Part shown: positions 50,849 to 60,464 of the stretch, one piece after another
Layout: every line of letters starts with the position of its first letter
How positions within the stretch are numbered: position 1 is the stretch's first letter
Source of the DNA: Streptomyces sp. NBC_01216
GTDB taxonomy: Bacteria > Actinomycetota > Actinomycetes > Streptomycetales > Streptomycetaceae
Direction of reading: 5' to 3'
Assembly (NCBI RefSeq): GCF_035994945.1
Contig: NZ_CP108677.1
Coordinates: forward strand, 310,001-374,000
DNA: 64,000 bases
Notes under the pieces: generated by a model
Database searches by the model: none
What the model saw: only the letters and a program-made list of their open reading frames with translations
What the model was told of the DNA's origin: nothing
Position numbers and translations under genes: made by a program

Positions 50849-52295
50849 GGTGCATGTAGTCGATGTACTGCAGGGTCATGCGTCTCAGTGCCTGGTGCCG
50901 GTCCGCGACATGGACGATGTCCTGGATGTGGTGGAACATCTCGGACTGCCACACCGCGCCGTTGCGCCCGGTGACGCACCGCTGCTCGATGATCCCGAGC
51001 AGCGGCTCCCGCCAGGCGGCGTCCATGCCCAGCCGCTCCAGGCCCCGGTCGGCCAGCGGCAGCAGCCGCCGCAGCACCAGTTCGGTCGCCGGGACCTCTC
51101 CCACTCCGGGCCAGTAGAGCTGCGCGTCGATCCCGCGGCGCGCGGCGGCGTGCAGATTGTCCTCCGCCGCCGCGAACGACATCCGTGACCAGACGGGCCG
51201 GTCCTCGTCGACCAGGGCGCGGACCAGGCCGTAGTAGAAGGCGCCGTTCGACAGGACGTCGGCCACCGTGGGGCCCGCGGGCAACACCCGGTTCTCGACC
51301 CGCAGATGGGGTACGCCGTCGACGACGGCGTAGACGGGGCGGTTCCAGCGGTAGACCGTCCCGTTGTGCAGGGTGAGTTCGGCCAGACCGGGAATCCGGC
51401 CGGCGTCCAGCGTCTCCCGCGGGTCCTCGTCGTCACACAGCGGAAGCAGCGCGGGAAAGTACCGCGCGTTCTCCTCGAAGAGGTCGAAGACGGAGGTGAT
51501 CCACCGTTCGCCGAACCAGACCCGCGGCCGCACGCCCTGCACCTTGATCTCGTCCGGCCTGGTGTCGGTGGCCTGCTCGAACAGCGGGATGCGGGTCTCG
51601 TGCCACAGTTCCTTGGCGAACAGGAACGGGGAGTTCGCCGCCAGGGCGACCTGCACGCCGGCGATGGCCTGTGCGGCGTTCCAGTGGGCCGCGAACGTGT
51701 CCGGGGAGACCTGGAGGTGGAACTGGGTGCTGGTGCACGCCGCCTCGGGCGTGATGGTGTCCGCGTAGGTCCGCAGCCGCTCCACGCCGTCCACGGCGAT
51801 CAGCAGGTCCTCGCCACGCGCGGAGAATATCTGCTCGTTCAACAGGTGGTAGCGGGGATTCTCGGACAGCGCCGCCGCGCCCACGTGCGAGAGCTCCAGA
51901 GTCGGCAGGATCCCGATCATGACCAGGTGCGTGCCCATCGCCGCCGCCTTCTCCTCGGCGTGGTTGAGCGCGTCCCGGATCTCCTGCTCCCAGGAGTCCG
52001 GGCCCCCGGCGGTGAGGCGGCGCGGCTCGATGTTGATCTCCAGGTTGAAGCGTCCCAGCTCGCTCGACCAGGCGGGGTCCGCGATCGCCTCCAGGACGTC
52101 GGCGCTGCGCATGGCGGGGTCGCCCGCGGCGTCGACGAGATTGAGTTCGATCTCCAGGCCGACCTGGGGACGCTCGAAGTCGAAGCGTGCCTCCCGCAGC
52201 ATGCGCGCGAAGACGTCGAGGCAGGTGTGCATCTTGTCCCGGAAGCGCCGTCGGTCGTCACGGGTGAACACCAGCGCCGGTACATCGCGTCCCAT
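50814..52295 (-). CDS. Glutamate-cysteine-ligase-like enzyme (GCS2/YbdK relative)
   Basis: A 493-aa protein of the carboxylate-amine/gamma-glutamylcysteine ligase superfamily: QVGLEIELNLVDAAGDPAMR, ELGRFNLEINIEPRRLTAGG, STQFHLQVSPDTFAAHWNAA, NSPFLFAKELWHETRIPLFE and LTLHNGTVYRWNRPVYAVVD. Such enzymes bind ATP and glutamate and form a gamma-glutamyl amide. Actinomycetes use mycothiol and ergothioneine, and EgtA makes gamma-glutamylcysteine, but this protein is closer in look to a widespread paralogue of unknown substrate. Start ATG 52295 has GGGAGG upstream. Confidence 0.8.
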   Translation of the reverse strand: MGRDVPALVFTRDDRRRFRDKMHTCLDVFARMLREARFDFERPQVGLEIELNLVDAAGDPAMRSADVLEAIADPAWSSELGRFNLEINIEPRRLTAGGPDSWEQEIRDALNHAEEKAAAMGTHLVMIGILPTLELSHVGAAALSENPRYHLLNEQIFSARGEDLLIAVDGVERLRTYADTITPEAACTSTQFHLQVSPDTFAAHWNAAQAIAGVQVALAANSPFLFAKELWHETRIPLFEQATDTRPDEIKVQGVRPRVWFGERWITSVFDLFEENARYFPALLPLCDDEDPRETLDAGRIPGLAELTLHNGTVYRWNRPVYAVVDGVPHLRVENRVLPAGPTVADVLSNGAFYYGLVRALVDEDRPVWSRMSFAAAEDNLHAAARRGIDAQLYWPGVGEVPATELVLRRLLPLADRGLERLGMDAAWREPLLGIIEQRCVTGRNGAVWQSEMFHHIQDIVHVADRHQALRRMTLQYIDYMHLNAPAHTWPVD

Positions 52296-52564
52296 GCGGC
52301 CCTCCCGATTCCCGTCGGCACGGACTTCTCCCTTCAGCGTCCCACTCCGCGGGCGAGCCAACCACCGAGCGGGGCCCCGCCGTCCCGCACCGGCCGGGAG
52401 GCGCGGCCGGTGCGGGACGGGTCCATGACCGCACCGGAGCGGGTGGGCGGCAACCCGGCCGTCCGCGGCAGCGCGCCGACTGGCCGCATGGTCTCGGATG
52501 CGTCACACTCGGTCACCGGCCCCGCACCGCACACCCGGCTCATTCCGGGGCCAGGGAGGCGATC

Positions 52565-52879
52565 ATGGTCATCAGCCACACCCTGCGGGAGAACGTGCTG
52601 CGCGTGCGGCTCCCCCGCGAACTCGATGTCACCAGCCGCGCCGCCGCCGCTCTGGAGATCGAGGCCCTCGTGGCCGCCCACCGCCCCGGCCGTGTCGTGG
52701 TCGAACTCCCCAGTCCGGCCCCGTCGCCCGCCACGCTCAGCGCTCTCGCGCGGGCACACCGCATGTGCCAGAGCCTGGGCATCCCACTCACCACCAGCGG
52801 GCCCGGCGCGCCCGGTATCGACGACGCGGTCCCCGAGTCGCCCCGGCGGCTGGAGACCGGGGCGCAGCGCGACCGATGA
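52565..52879 (+). CDS. STAS-like small protein
   Basis: A 104-aa protein from ATG 52565 with GGGAGG upstream. Its layout (MVISHTLRENVLRVRLPREL, LDVTSRAAAALEIEALVAAH, RPGRVVVELPSPAPSPATLS, AHRMCQSLGIPLTTSG) follows the alternating strands and helices of STAS/anti-sigma-factor-antagonist proteins, although the usual phospho-acceptor Ser context (D-S-S) is replaced by PSPATLS. The next gene is a PP2C-type phosphatase on the other strand, the typical partner of such antagonists, so a partner-switching role is possible. Confidence 0.55.
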   Translation: MVISHTLRENVLRVRLPRELDVTSRAAAALEIEALVAAHRPGRVVVELPSPAPSPATLSALARAHRMCQSLGIPLTTSGPGAPGIDDAVPESPRRLETGAQRDR

Positions 52880-52987
52880 GACGCTCCGGGCCGCGACGGG
52901 CCACCGGCGACACCCGGGCCTCCGGCCTGCGTGATCTCCGGCCGGGCGGCCACGCCCCTCCCTGGCTCGGACGCTCGCGGCCGAAGG

Positions 52988-55186
52988 TCACCCGGAGGAC
53001 CCACCGCCGTCCGCGGGCGGCATTCCGCGGCCCTCGTCGTCGTAGCGGACCAGGAGCAGGGCGATGTCGTCGGTCCGGTGGGTCGTGCCCTCGGCCTGCC
53101 GGACGAGGTCATCGGCCAGCCTGTCGAGGTCCTGGACGTCGCTCCGCGCGAGGTGCCGCGCCAGGTCGGCGATGGCGTCCCCGATGTCGGCGCCCGGGAC
53201 TTCGACCAGTCCGTCCGTGTAGAGGGCGAGCAGGGAGCCCTGCGGCAGCGGCATCTCGCTGACGGGGTACTCGGACCGCGGATCGATCCCGAGCAGCAGT
53301 CCGGGCGGGACCACCGGGATGTCGGTCCGGCCGTCCGGCCCGCGGAGCAGTGGCGGCGGGTGACCGGCGGTGGCGAAGCGCACCCGCCCGCGGGCCAGGT
53401 CGAGTTCGGCGATGAGGCAACTGGTGAAGAGGCCGGGGTCGAGATCGGTCAGCATCCGGTTGGTGCGGGCGAGGATGTCGCCGGGGGAGGCACCCGCGGT
53501 GGCGTGGGCGTGGACGGCCGTGCGGACCTGGCCCATGAGGGCCACGGCCGTGGTGTTGTGGCCCTGGACGTCACCGATGACGGCGGCCGCGGTGGTGGGG
53601 GTGGCGTGGATCAGGTCGTAGAAGTCCCCGCCGATGTCCATCCCGCGGCCGGCGGGGAGGTATCGGACGGCGACGTCCAGCCCGTGCAGGGCGATCAGCT
53701 TCTGGGGCAGCAGACTGGTCTGGAAGGTGCGGGCGAGGGTGCGTTCGGCGTCGTAGAGGCGGGCCCGGTCCAGAGCCTGGGCGATCAGACCGGCCAGCGA
53801 GGTGAGCAGGGCGCGCTCGGCCGGGGGGAAGGGCCGCTGCCGGTCGTAGGAGAGGATGAGCGAGCCCACCGGCCGGCCGGAGGCGATCAGCGGCAGGAAG
53901 GCCCAGGCGCTGCGCGTCCCGAACCGGGGGGCGCTCGGATGGGCTCGACGCAGGTCGTCGACGGTGGGGAAGAAGACGGGCACCCCCGAGTGGAGCACCT
54001 GGGCGTCGGCGACCTCGGCGGTCAGCGGCGTCCCGTCGTAGCGGTCGATGAAGTCCTGGTCGTACCCCCGGTGTCCGATGATGCGCAGGCGTCCCTCGTT
54101 CACCGTCATGAGCACGAGGCCCTGCGGTCCGAACGCCGGGACGATCTGATCGGCGACGAGTTCGACGACATCACGTACGCCGGCGGCCTCCGTCAGGGCC
54201 GCCGCCAGGTGCATCAGGTGGTACAGGGCGGTGGCCCCCACGGGCTCGGCCGCGGGGGGAGGGGTGGGGGCGGGAGGCGTGCCGGGCGCGGCCGGTCCGT
54301 CGGCGGGCGTGTCCGCGGCGGGTGTGATGTGGACGCTGATGCCGGTGTCGTCCGGGTAGAGCCGGAAGCGCAGGCTGCGGTCCGGAGCGCGCCGGACGAC
54401 GAAGGAGACCGGCCGTCGTGAGATCACCGCGGCGCGGTAGCGGTCCTCGAAGAGCGGGTCCCTCATCCACGCCAGCGCCTCCCACGGCCGGCGTCCCAGC
54501 AGGGAGGCCGGCCCGGCGTCGACGAGGGTGGCGCCGGCGGCGTTGATGAAGGAGACCCGGCCGTCGAGGTCCAGGGCGCAGCACCCCACGGGCAGGCGTT
54601 CGGCGAACGCGAGCGCGGCCGTGCCGAGCGTGGGGTCCGCCGTCGAGGGCGGCGCCGGGCGGATGACCCGGGGATCGTGCGGGGACGACGGCGTGCCGCC
54701 CCGGTCGGCGTGCCGCTCCAGCAGGCCCGCCGTCCGGGCTCCGAAGCGGCGGATCGCCTCGCGTTCCCGTACGTCGAGTCGCGGGGGTTGCCAGGTCGGC
54801 CGGAGCAGTACGACGCCACCCCACACCCGGTCCCCGCCGAGGACGGGGGCGGCGGCGAGCATGAAGTCGTAGGGGAGCACGATTCCGAGCCGTGGGTAGC
54901 GGCGTGCCACCTCCTCACGGCCGCACAGCCACACCAGTTCCCTGGCGCGGACGGCGTCCGCGAGCGGGAGCGGCGCGTCCGTCCGGACCCGGATCCAGGG
55001 GGCCGTCAGGAGCCGGGGGGCGCCGGACACGAGGGCCAGGCGCAGCAGCCGGTCCTCCGGCACGAGGAGATAGACCAGCCCTACCGACGCGCCGGTCTCC
55101 AGCATGACGTCGGCGAGCACGGCGTCCATCCGGCCCGTGTCGAACGCGTCTCCGGCTCCGTACTCCGAGCCGGCGGTCCGGGGCAT
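52988..55186 (-). CDS. PP2C (SpoIIE/RsbU-type) phosphatase with GAF and PAS sensor domains
   Basis: A 732-aa sensor phosphatase. An N-terminal GAF domain (about 20-160), a PAS-like domain (about 190-290: LPVGCCALDLDGRVSFINAA), a second GAF (about 330-480) and a C-terminal SpoIIE-type PP2C domain (about 500-720) with FQTSLLPQ, YLPAGRGMDIGGDFYDLIHA, AAVIGDVQGHNTTAVALMGQ, FATAGHPPPLLR and LALYTDGLVE. The metal-binding Asp residues look intact. These enzymes dephosphorylate anti-sigma-factor antagonists in streptomycetes. The start is ATG 55186 after CAGGTGAC. Candidate substrate: the STAS-like protein encoded next to it. Confidence 0.87.
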   Translation of the reverse strand: MPRTAGSEYGAGDAFDTGRMDAVLADVMLETGASVGLVYLLVPEDRLLRLALVSGAPRLLTAPWIRVRTDAPLPLADAVRARELVWLCGREEVARRYPRLGIVLPYDFMLAAAPVLGGDRVWGGVVLLRPTWQPPRLDVREREAIRRFGARTAGLLERHADRGGTPSSPHDPRVIRPAPPSTADPTLGTAALAFAERLPVGCCALDLDGRVSFINAAGATLVDAGPASLLGRRPWEALAWMRDPLFEDRYRAAVISRRPVSFVVRRAPDRSLRFRLYPDDTGISVHITPAADTPADGPAAPGTPPAPTPPPAAEPVGATALYHLMHLAAALTEAAGVRDVVELVADQIVPAFGPQGLVLMTVNEGRLRIIGHRGYDQDFIDRYDGTPLTAEVADAQVLHSGVPVFFPTVDDLRRAHPSAPRFGTRSAWAFLPLIASGRPVGSLILSYDRQRPFPPAERALLTSLAGLIAQALDRARLYDAERTLARTFQTSLLPQKLIALHGLDVAVRYLPAGRGMDIGGDFYDLIHATPTTAAAVIGDVQGHNTTAVALMGQVRTAVHAHATAGASPGDILARTNRMLTDLDPGLFTSCLIAELDLARGRVRFATAGHPPPLLRGPDGRTDIPVVPPGLLLGIDPRSEYPVSEMPLPQGSLLALYTDGLVEVPGADIGDAIADLARHLARSDVQDLDRLADDLVRQAEGTTHRTDDIALLLVRYDDEGRGMPPADGGGSSG

Positions 55187-55367
55187 GTCACCTGCCTGGG
55201 GAGATCCGCACGGTCGGCCAGGACGGACGTGCCGGTCCTCCGGGGCGACGCCGGGACGCCCCGGATCGTCGGTACGCGGGTCCGTGGCACGGCCTGACGA
55301 GGGCGGCGGGGCCTCTCAGCGCGGTCACCGACCACCCGCAGCACTTTTCCTCCATATCGCGACTTTA

Positions 55368-55383
55368 CGCCCATGCATGGGCG
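55368..55383. promoter_or_regulatory. 16-bp perfect palindrome upstream of the PP2C gene
   Basis: CGCCCATGCATGGGCG is a perfect palindrome in the 396-bp gap between the antiporter gene end and the PP2C gene start, beside an AT-rich patch. It may be an operator for the PP2C gene. Otherwise nothing is seen in 55187-55582. Confidence 0.35.
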
Positions 55384-55582
55384 GAGGCGCGTCACATCCC
55401 CGGGGCGGTCCCGAGCGGTGGGCGGGGGTGCCGAGGTGCCGGGCGCGTACCGCGACCCTGTACGCGGGGAAGGCACGCGGCGATGCCGCGGTCCGCACCG
55501 TCTTCGGACCCACCGGCTCCGCGAACGCGCGGCCGGCACAGCTCTACCGTTCGCGTTCCGACTCGCCGCCGAAGGCCGCGGG

Positions 55583-57343
55583 TCACCCGACGGGCTCCGA
55601 TGCCATCAGCACCACGCGGTCGCCGGGCCCCGGCCGCGGGGTGCCGTCCGCCACGACCGGGTCGAGGCGGCCGTCCGGCCGGATCAGGAAGAGCGGGTCG
55701 CACGCGGCGGTCCAGGCGGCGTCGGCGGGCCGCACCTGGACCGTCGCCCCCCGCGCGTGACGGCGGGAGAGGGTCTGCCAGGTGACGCCCGGACCGAACA
55801 GGGCCCGGTCGCCGAGGAACGGCGCCACCACACCGCGGCTCTCCGGCGGAGCGGCGAGCCGGTGTACCGGTCCGGTGACGCCGCCCCGCATGATCTCCGC
55901 GGCCAGCGCGTTGAAGTCGTCCTCGGCCGTGAGGAAGTACACCGCCGTGATGCCCTCCAGGTCGCCGCCGGTGGCGGTGGCGGCGGCCAGCAGCTCGCCG
56001 GGGGCCAGTTCGAGCCCGGACCGCGCGATGCGCTCGCGCTGCTCCTCCTCCCCCGCCCACATCAGCACCTCCAGTCCGGCGGCCCGCAGCGCGACACCCA
56101 GATCGACCGCCCAGGGGTCCCCGCCGACCAGGAGGGGACGCGACCGGGACGTGCGCACGACGCCGAGGCGCCGGGCCACCGGTGCGGCGGTCAGCCCGTA
56201 GAGCGTCACGGTCGCGACGATGACGACGAAGGTGGCGGGCAGGATTCTGGCGGCGCCGCCGACTCCCTGGGCCACCAGGCCGGCCGAGAACGTGGAGGCG
56301 GTGGCCGCGGCGACGATGCCACGGGGGGCCATCCAGCCGATGAAGCCCCGCTCGCCGCGCGTGAGATCGGTGCCGAGGGTCGCGACGGCGGCGACGAGCG
56401 GCCGGGCCACCAGCACCAGGGCGGCGGCGATCCCGAGCGCGGGAAGGATCACGTGCCGGAGCGACTGTGGCGTGACGGTGGCGGAGATGGAGACGAAGAG
56501 CACGCCCAGGATCAGGCTCACCAGGGCCTCGAAGAACGGGGGGCGCGCGGGGCCCTCGATGCGGGGCAGGTTGGCCATGGCCAGACCCATCACCACGGCC
56601 GCGATGAGCCCCGTGTCGTCACGCAGCACGTCGCAGAAGGCCGCGACACCGATCACCAGGGCCAGCTGTGCGGTGGTGCCGAGGATCTCGCTCGGCCGCA
56701 CCACCCGGAACAGCACCCACAGCAGGGCCGTACCCACCGCGGCGCCCGCCGCTCCGATCCCGAGGCTGGCGAGGAAGCCGGTCACCGCCCCGCCCGCGCG
56801 CGGGCTCGCGCCGGCCCCGACCGCGTGGAAGACCAGGGCGCCCAGGATCGCCCCGACCGGGTCGATGAGGGAGCCTTCCCAGGCGAGTACGTGCTGGAGC
56901 CGTTCCCTGGGCCGCACGATGCCGAGCAGCGGGCCGACGACGGTCGGACCGGAGACCACGAGGATCGCGCCGATCATCACCGCCGCGCCCCGGGACATGC
57001 CCAGCGACGGCCCGGCGACCGCCGCGGCCACGAACCAGCCGACCAGGACCCCGATCCAGATCAGCCGCACCACCACACGGCGGTCGTGGCCCCTCAGCCG
57101 GGCCACGTCCAGTTCGAGACCCGCGTCGTACAGGATCACGGCGACGGCCAGCGAGACCAGCGGGGAGAACGCCGGTCCGAGCAGCCGCTCGGGGTCGACG
57201 TCGTCGAAGAGCGCGCCGGCGGTGAAGCCGACCGGCAGCAGCACGAGCAGTGCGGGGATGCGCAGACGACCGGCCAGGAGCTGCGATCCGACGGCGAGGA
57301 GCAGGATGAGGCCGACGCCGGTGAAGACCTGGTCCGTCGTCAA
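55583..57343 (-). CDS. Na+/H+ (CPA-type) antiporter with TrkA-like C-terminus
   Basis: A 586-aa membrane protein with about 12-13 helices: VGLILLLAVGSQLLAGRLRI, VSLAVAVILYDAGLELDVAR, ILVVSGPTVVGPLLGIVRPR, WEGSLIDPVGAILGALVF (the Asp-bearing ion site, SLIDPVGA) and GFIGWMAPRGIVAAATAST. The last 200 residues are cytosolic and read like a RCK/TrkA regulatory unit. Start taken as TTG 57343 next to GGGGGAC because the frame upstream is Arg/Pro-rich; an ATG at 57472 also exists. It should exchange cytosolic Na+ or K+ for protons. Confidence 0.85.
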   Translation of the reverse strand: MTTDQVFTGVGLILLLAVGSQLLAGRLRIPALLVLLPVGFTAGALFDDVDPERLLGPAFSPLVSLAVAVILYDAGLELDVARLRGHDRRVVVRLIWIGVLVGWFVAAAVAGPSLGMSRGAAVMIGAILVVSGPTVVGPLLGIVRPRERLQHVLAWEGSLIDPVGAILGALVFHAVGAGASPRAGGAVTGFLASLGIGAAGAAVGTALLWVLFRVVRPSEILGTTAQLALVIGVAAFCDVLRDDTGLIAAVVMGLAMANLPRIEGPARPPFFEALVSLILGVLFVSISATVTPQSLRHVILPALGIAAALVLVARPLVAAVATLGTDLTRGERGFIGWMAPRGIVAAATASTFSAGLVAQGVGGAARILPATFVVIVATVTLYGLTAAPVARRLGVVRTSRSRPLLVGGDPWAVDLGVALRAAGLEVLMWAGEEEQRERIARSGLELAPGELLAAATATGGDLEGITAVYFLTAEDDFNALAAEIMRGGVTGPVHRLAAPPESRGVVAPFLGDRALFGPGVTWQTLSRRHARGATVQVRPADAAWTAACDPLFLIRPDGRLDPVVADGTPRPGPGDRVVLMASEPVG

Positions 57344-57428
57344 AGGGCCGTCCCCCGGGGCCGGTCGGCGCGGTGCGCGGGGCCGGGGGCAGAGACCCCG
57401 TCGTGCCGCGGCCCGGCACCGGCGCCCG

Positions 57429-58349
57429 TCACCCCCACGGCGTGAGGCCCCAGCGGGCGACGTGCCGCTCACCGGGCCCGAGCCGGACGAGCCCGGTGCG
57501 GCTGTTGAAGGCGTCCGGCGGGCAGGTCATCGGTTCCACGGCGAGCGCCGTGCGCCGCTGCTCCGGTGGCAGCGCGTCGCCGGTGTAGAGCTGCACGTGG
57601 TCGACGCCCTCGCCGAGCCAGACGTCCGTACCGTGCGTGCCGGAGGGGTGCGCCAGACGGATGACGGCCCGGCCGTCGGCGCCGCGGTCGAGGCCGGTGA
57701 ACGGGGTGTCGAGCCGCAGTGCGCCCACCACCCGCGGCGTCCTCAGGTCGTAGGCCGTACCGTCGACCGGTTCGGCCGCCGCCCCGGGCAGTCCGCGCTC
57801 GTCCGTCGGCAGCCAGGTCCGGGCCGGGACCGTCAGGACCGCCTCGTCGACGAACCCGGTGCCCGCCGTGAGGTAGGGATGCTGGCCGAAACCGTACGGC
57901 GCCGGGCGGGTGTCGGGGTTGTGTGCGGTGACGGCGACCTCGAGTCCGTCGTCCCCGAGGGTGTACACGGCGCGCAGGCGCAGGCGGAAGGGGTAGCCGG
58001 GCTGCGGCCACAGTGGTACCTCGAGGACGGCCTGGTGCTCGCTCGCCTCCACCACCTGCCAGGAGACCCAGCGCAGCAGGCCGTGGATGGCGTTTCCGGC
58101 GGCCGGCTCGTTGAGCGGCAGCCGCTGGTCCCGGCCCTCCCAGCGGTACCGCCCGTCGCGGACGCGGTTCGGCCACGGCGCCAGGATCTGGCCGTGTCCG
58201 CCGGTGATCCGGTCGTGGGCGGCGAATCCGGCCAGTACGGCGCGTTCCCCGAAGGTGTAGGACCGCAGCGCGGCGCCCAGTTCGACGACGACGGCCGTGT
58301 GTGCGCCGTGGCGGAGGGTCAGCTGCCGCCCGGTCCGGCTCTGCTGCAC
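57429..58349 (-). CDS. Aldose 1-epimerase (mutarotase) family protein
   Basis: A 306-aa GalM-like enzyme starting at GTG 58349 after GAGGAGG. It has the family's landmarks: VVELGAALRSYTFGERAVL, GQILAPWPNRVRDGRYRWEG, NAIHGLLRWVSWQV (His), TRPAPYGFGQHPYL (His) and VQLYTGDALPPEQRRTALAV, with the catalytic Glu near VEPMTCPPDAFN. It interconverts the alpha and beta anomers of aldoses. A divergent partner, the GH15 enzyme at 58641, suggests a role in processing released glucose. Confidence 0.9.
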   Translation of the reverse strand: MQQSRTGRQLTLRHGAHTAVVVELGAALRSYTFGERAVLAGFAAHDRITGGHGQILAPWPNRVRDGRYRWEGRDQRLPLNEPAAGNAIHGLLRWVSWQVVEASEHQAVLEVPLWPQPGYPFRLRLRAVYTLGDDGLEVAVTAHNPDTRPAPYGFGQHPYLTAGTGFVDEAVLTVPARTWLPTDERGLPGAAAEPVDGTAYDLRTPRVVGALRLDTPFTGLDRGADGRAVIRLAHPSGTHGTDVWLGEGVDHVQLYTGDALPPEQRRTALAVEPMTCPPDAFNSRTGLVRLGPGERHVARWGLTPWG

Positions 58350-58640
58350 GTGTGGCCTCCTCGTCCCGCCCGCCGCGCTGTTCGGGCCGGGGCTCGTGGG
58401 TGGTGACGCCGTACCGGCGTCCCGTTGGGGAGGGTGCGGCGCCGTGCCGCGCCGGTCAAGCACGACACGGCGCCGGGGCGCGGCCCGCACGCCCGGTTCA
58501 CCCGGTGGGGCCACGGGCGGCGCGGGGACGGCGGGCGGGCCTCCGTCCCCGCGCCGACGTGGCGCGCGCTCCCGGACCGCCGGATAGTGGACGTACGGCC
58601 CCTTCCCGAGGGGACCTCCACCGAGGTGTTCGGAGCCGCC

Positions 58641-60461
58641 ATGGACCGCTACCCTCCCATCGCCGATCACGGCCTGGTGGGTGACCTGCAGACCGCGGCG
58701 CTCGTCTCGTCGCGGGGAGTCGTCGACTGGTTCGCGGCGCCGCGGTTCGATTCGCCCAGCGTCTTCGCCGCCCTGCTCGACCACGACGGCGGAGGCTGTC
58801 TGCGCCTGGCGCCCGAGCATCCGGAAGGCACCTGCCGACAGCTCTACTACCCCGACACCGCCGTCCTGGTGACGCGGTTCATGTCACCGGACGGGGTGGG
58901 CGAGGTGATCGACTTCATGCCGCCGGACCGGAAGGGCGTCGCCACCGACCGGCACGCGCTGTTCCGTCTGGTGCGTACGGTGCGGGGGACGGTCGACTTC
59001 ACGCTCGAGTGCCGGCCGCGCTTCGACTACGGCCGGGCCACACACACCCTGGAAGTCGACGGCGACCGGGCCGTGTTCCGGGCCCCCGGCATCGACGGGC
59101 ACCTGCAGGCCACCTTTCCGTTGCGGCGGGACGGTGTCGACGTACGGGGACGGCTGACGCTGGGGGCGGGCGAGTCCGGCGGCGTCGTCTTCACGGTCTG
59201 CGCGCCGGGGGGTGCGGCTCCCCCGCCCGTCACGGTGGACGGACTCGCCGCGCGGATGGACGAGGTCGGCCGGTTCTGGCAGCACTGGCTGCGGCAGTCC
59301 CAGTACCGGGGGCGGTGGCCCGAGCTCGTCCACCGCTCGGCCATCACGCTGAAACTCCTCACCTACGCCCCCACCGGCGCGCTGGTCGCGGCGGCCACGA
59401 CGGGGCTCCCGGAACAGATCGGCGGGGAGCGGAACTGGGACTACCGCTTCACCTGGGTGCGGGACGCCGCGCTGTCCGTGCGGGCCATGCTGGACCTCGG
59501 ATTCGTGGACGAGGCGACCGCCTTCGTCCACTGGCTGGCCGACCGGCTGCGGGAGCGCGAGGGCACAGGCGAGGAACCGCTCCAGACGATGTACCGGGTG
59601 GACGGCGACCCCGACCTGCCGGAGGAGACGCTCGGCCACTGGGAGGGCTATCGCGGCTCCGCCCCCGTGCGCATCGGCAACGGCGCCGCCGGCCAACTCC
59701 AGCTGGACATCTACGGCGAGGCGCTCTACGCCGTCTCCTGGGGACGCGAGATCGCCCAGCAGGCCAGCTACGAGGGCTGGCGGGCCATCGCCGACGTGCT
59801 GGACTGGCTCACCGACGCCTGGGACCGGCCGGACGAGGGCATCTGGGAGACCCGGGGCGGCCGTCAGGACTTCACGTTCAGCCGGGTCATGTCGTGGGTC
59901 GCCTTCGACCACGGACTGCGGCTGGCCGATCACTTCCGCCGACCCGCCGACGTGGCCCGCTGGCGCCGTGCGCGGGACGCCGTGTTCGAGCAGGTCATGC
60001 GACGTGGCTGGAGTGAGGAGGCACACGCCTTCGTTCAGCACTACGACGGTGACGTCCTGGACGCCTCACTGCTGCTCATGCCGGCGGTCGAGTTCGTCGC
60101 GCCCCGGTCCGGGGCCTGGCTCAGCACGCTCGACGCGATGGACCGCACCCTGGTCTCCGACAGCCTCGTCTACCGGTACGACCCCGCGGCGTCACCGGAC
60201 GGGCTGCGCGGCTCCGAGGGAACGTTCAGCCTCTGTACCTTCCTGTACGTCGACGCGCTGGCGCGGGCGGGGCGGGTGTCCCAGGCCCGGTACACCTTCG
60301 AGAAGATGCAGACCTACGCCAACCACGTGGGGCTGTTCGCCGAGGAGATCAGCCCGAGCGGCGAGCAACTGGGCAACTTCCCGCAGGCGTTCACCCACCT
60401 GTCGCTGATCATGGCCGCCCTGACCCTGGACCGGGCACTCGACGCGGAACGCGGGAGCTGA
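58641..60461 (+). CDS. Glycoside hydrolase family 15 protein (glucoamylase/trehalase-like)
   Basis: A 606-aa GH15 enzyme: YPPIADHGLVGDLQTAALVS, GVVDWFAAPRFDSPSVFAAL, IGGERNWDYRFTWVRDAAL, EEPLQTMYRVDGDPDLPEET, LQLDIYGEALYAVSW and LRGSEGTFSLCTFLYVDALA with the (R)GSEGTF active-site block. No signal peptide is visible, so it works in the cytoplasm. Actinobacterial members include trehalases and alpha-glucanases that release glucose from trehalose or short glucans. ATG 58641 follows GGAG. The cyclase-family gene begins four bases after its stop. Confidence 0.9.
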   Translation: MDRYPPIADHGLVGDLQTAALVSSRGVVDWFAAPRFDSPSVFAALLDHDGGGCLRLAPEHPEGTCRQLYYPDTAVLVTRFMSPDGVGEVIDFMPPDRKGVATDRHALFRLVRTVRGTVDFTLECRPRFDYGRATHTLEVDGDRAVFRAPGIDGHLQATFPLRRDGVDVRGRLTLGAGESGGVVFTVCAPGGAAPPPVTVDGLAARMDEVGRFWQHWLRQSQYRGRWPELVHRSAITLKLLTYAPTGALVAAATTGLPEQIGGERNWDYRFTWVRDAALSVRAMLDLGFVDEATAFVHWLADRLREREGTGEEPLQTMYRVDGDPDLPEETLGHWEGYRGSAPVRIGNGAAGQLQLDIYGEALYAVSWGREIAQQASYEGWRAIADVLDWLTDAWDRPDEGIWETRGGRQDFTFSRVMSWVAFDHGLRLADHFRRPADVARWRRARDAVFEQVMRRGWSEEAHAFVQHYDGDVLDASLLLMPAVEFVAPRSGAWLSTLDAMDRTLVSDSLVYRYDPAASPDGLRGSEGTFSLCTFLYVDALARAGRVSQARYTFEKMQTYANHVGLFAEEISPSGEQLGNFPQAFTHLSLIMAALTLDRALDAERGS

Positions 60462-60464
60462 GCG

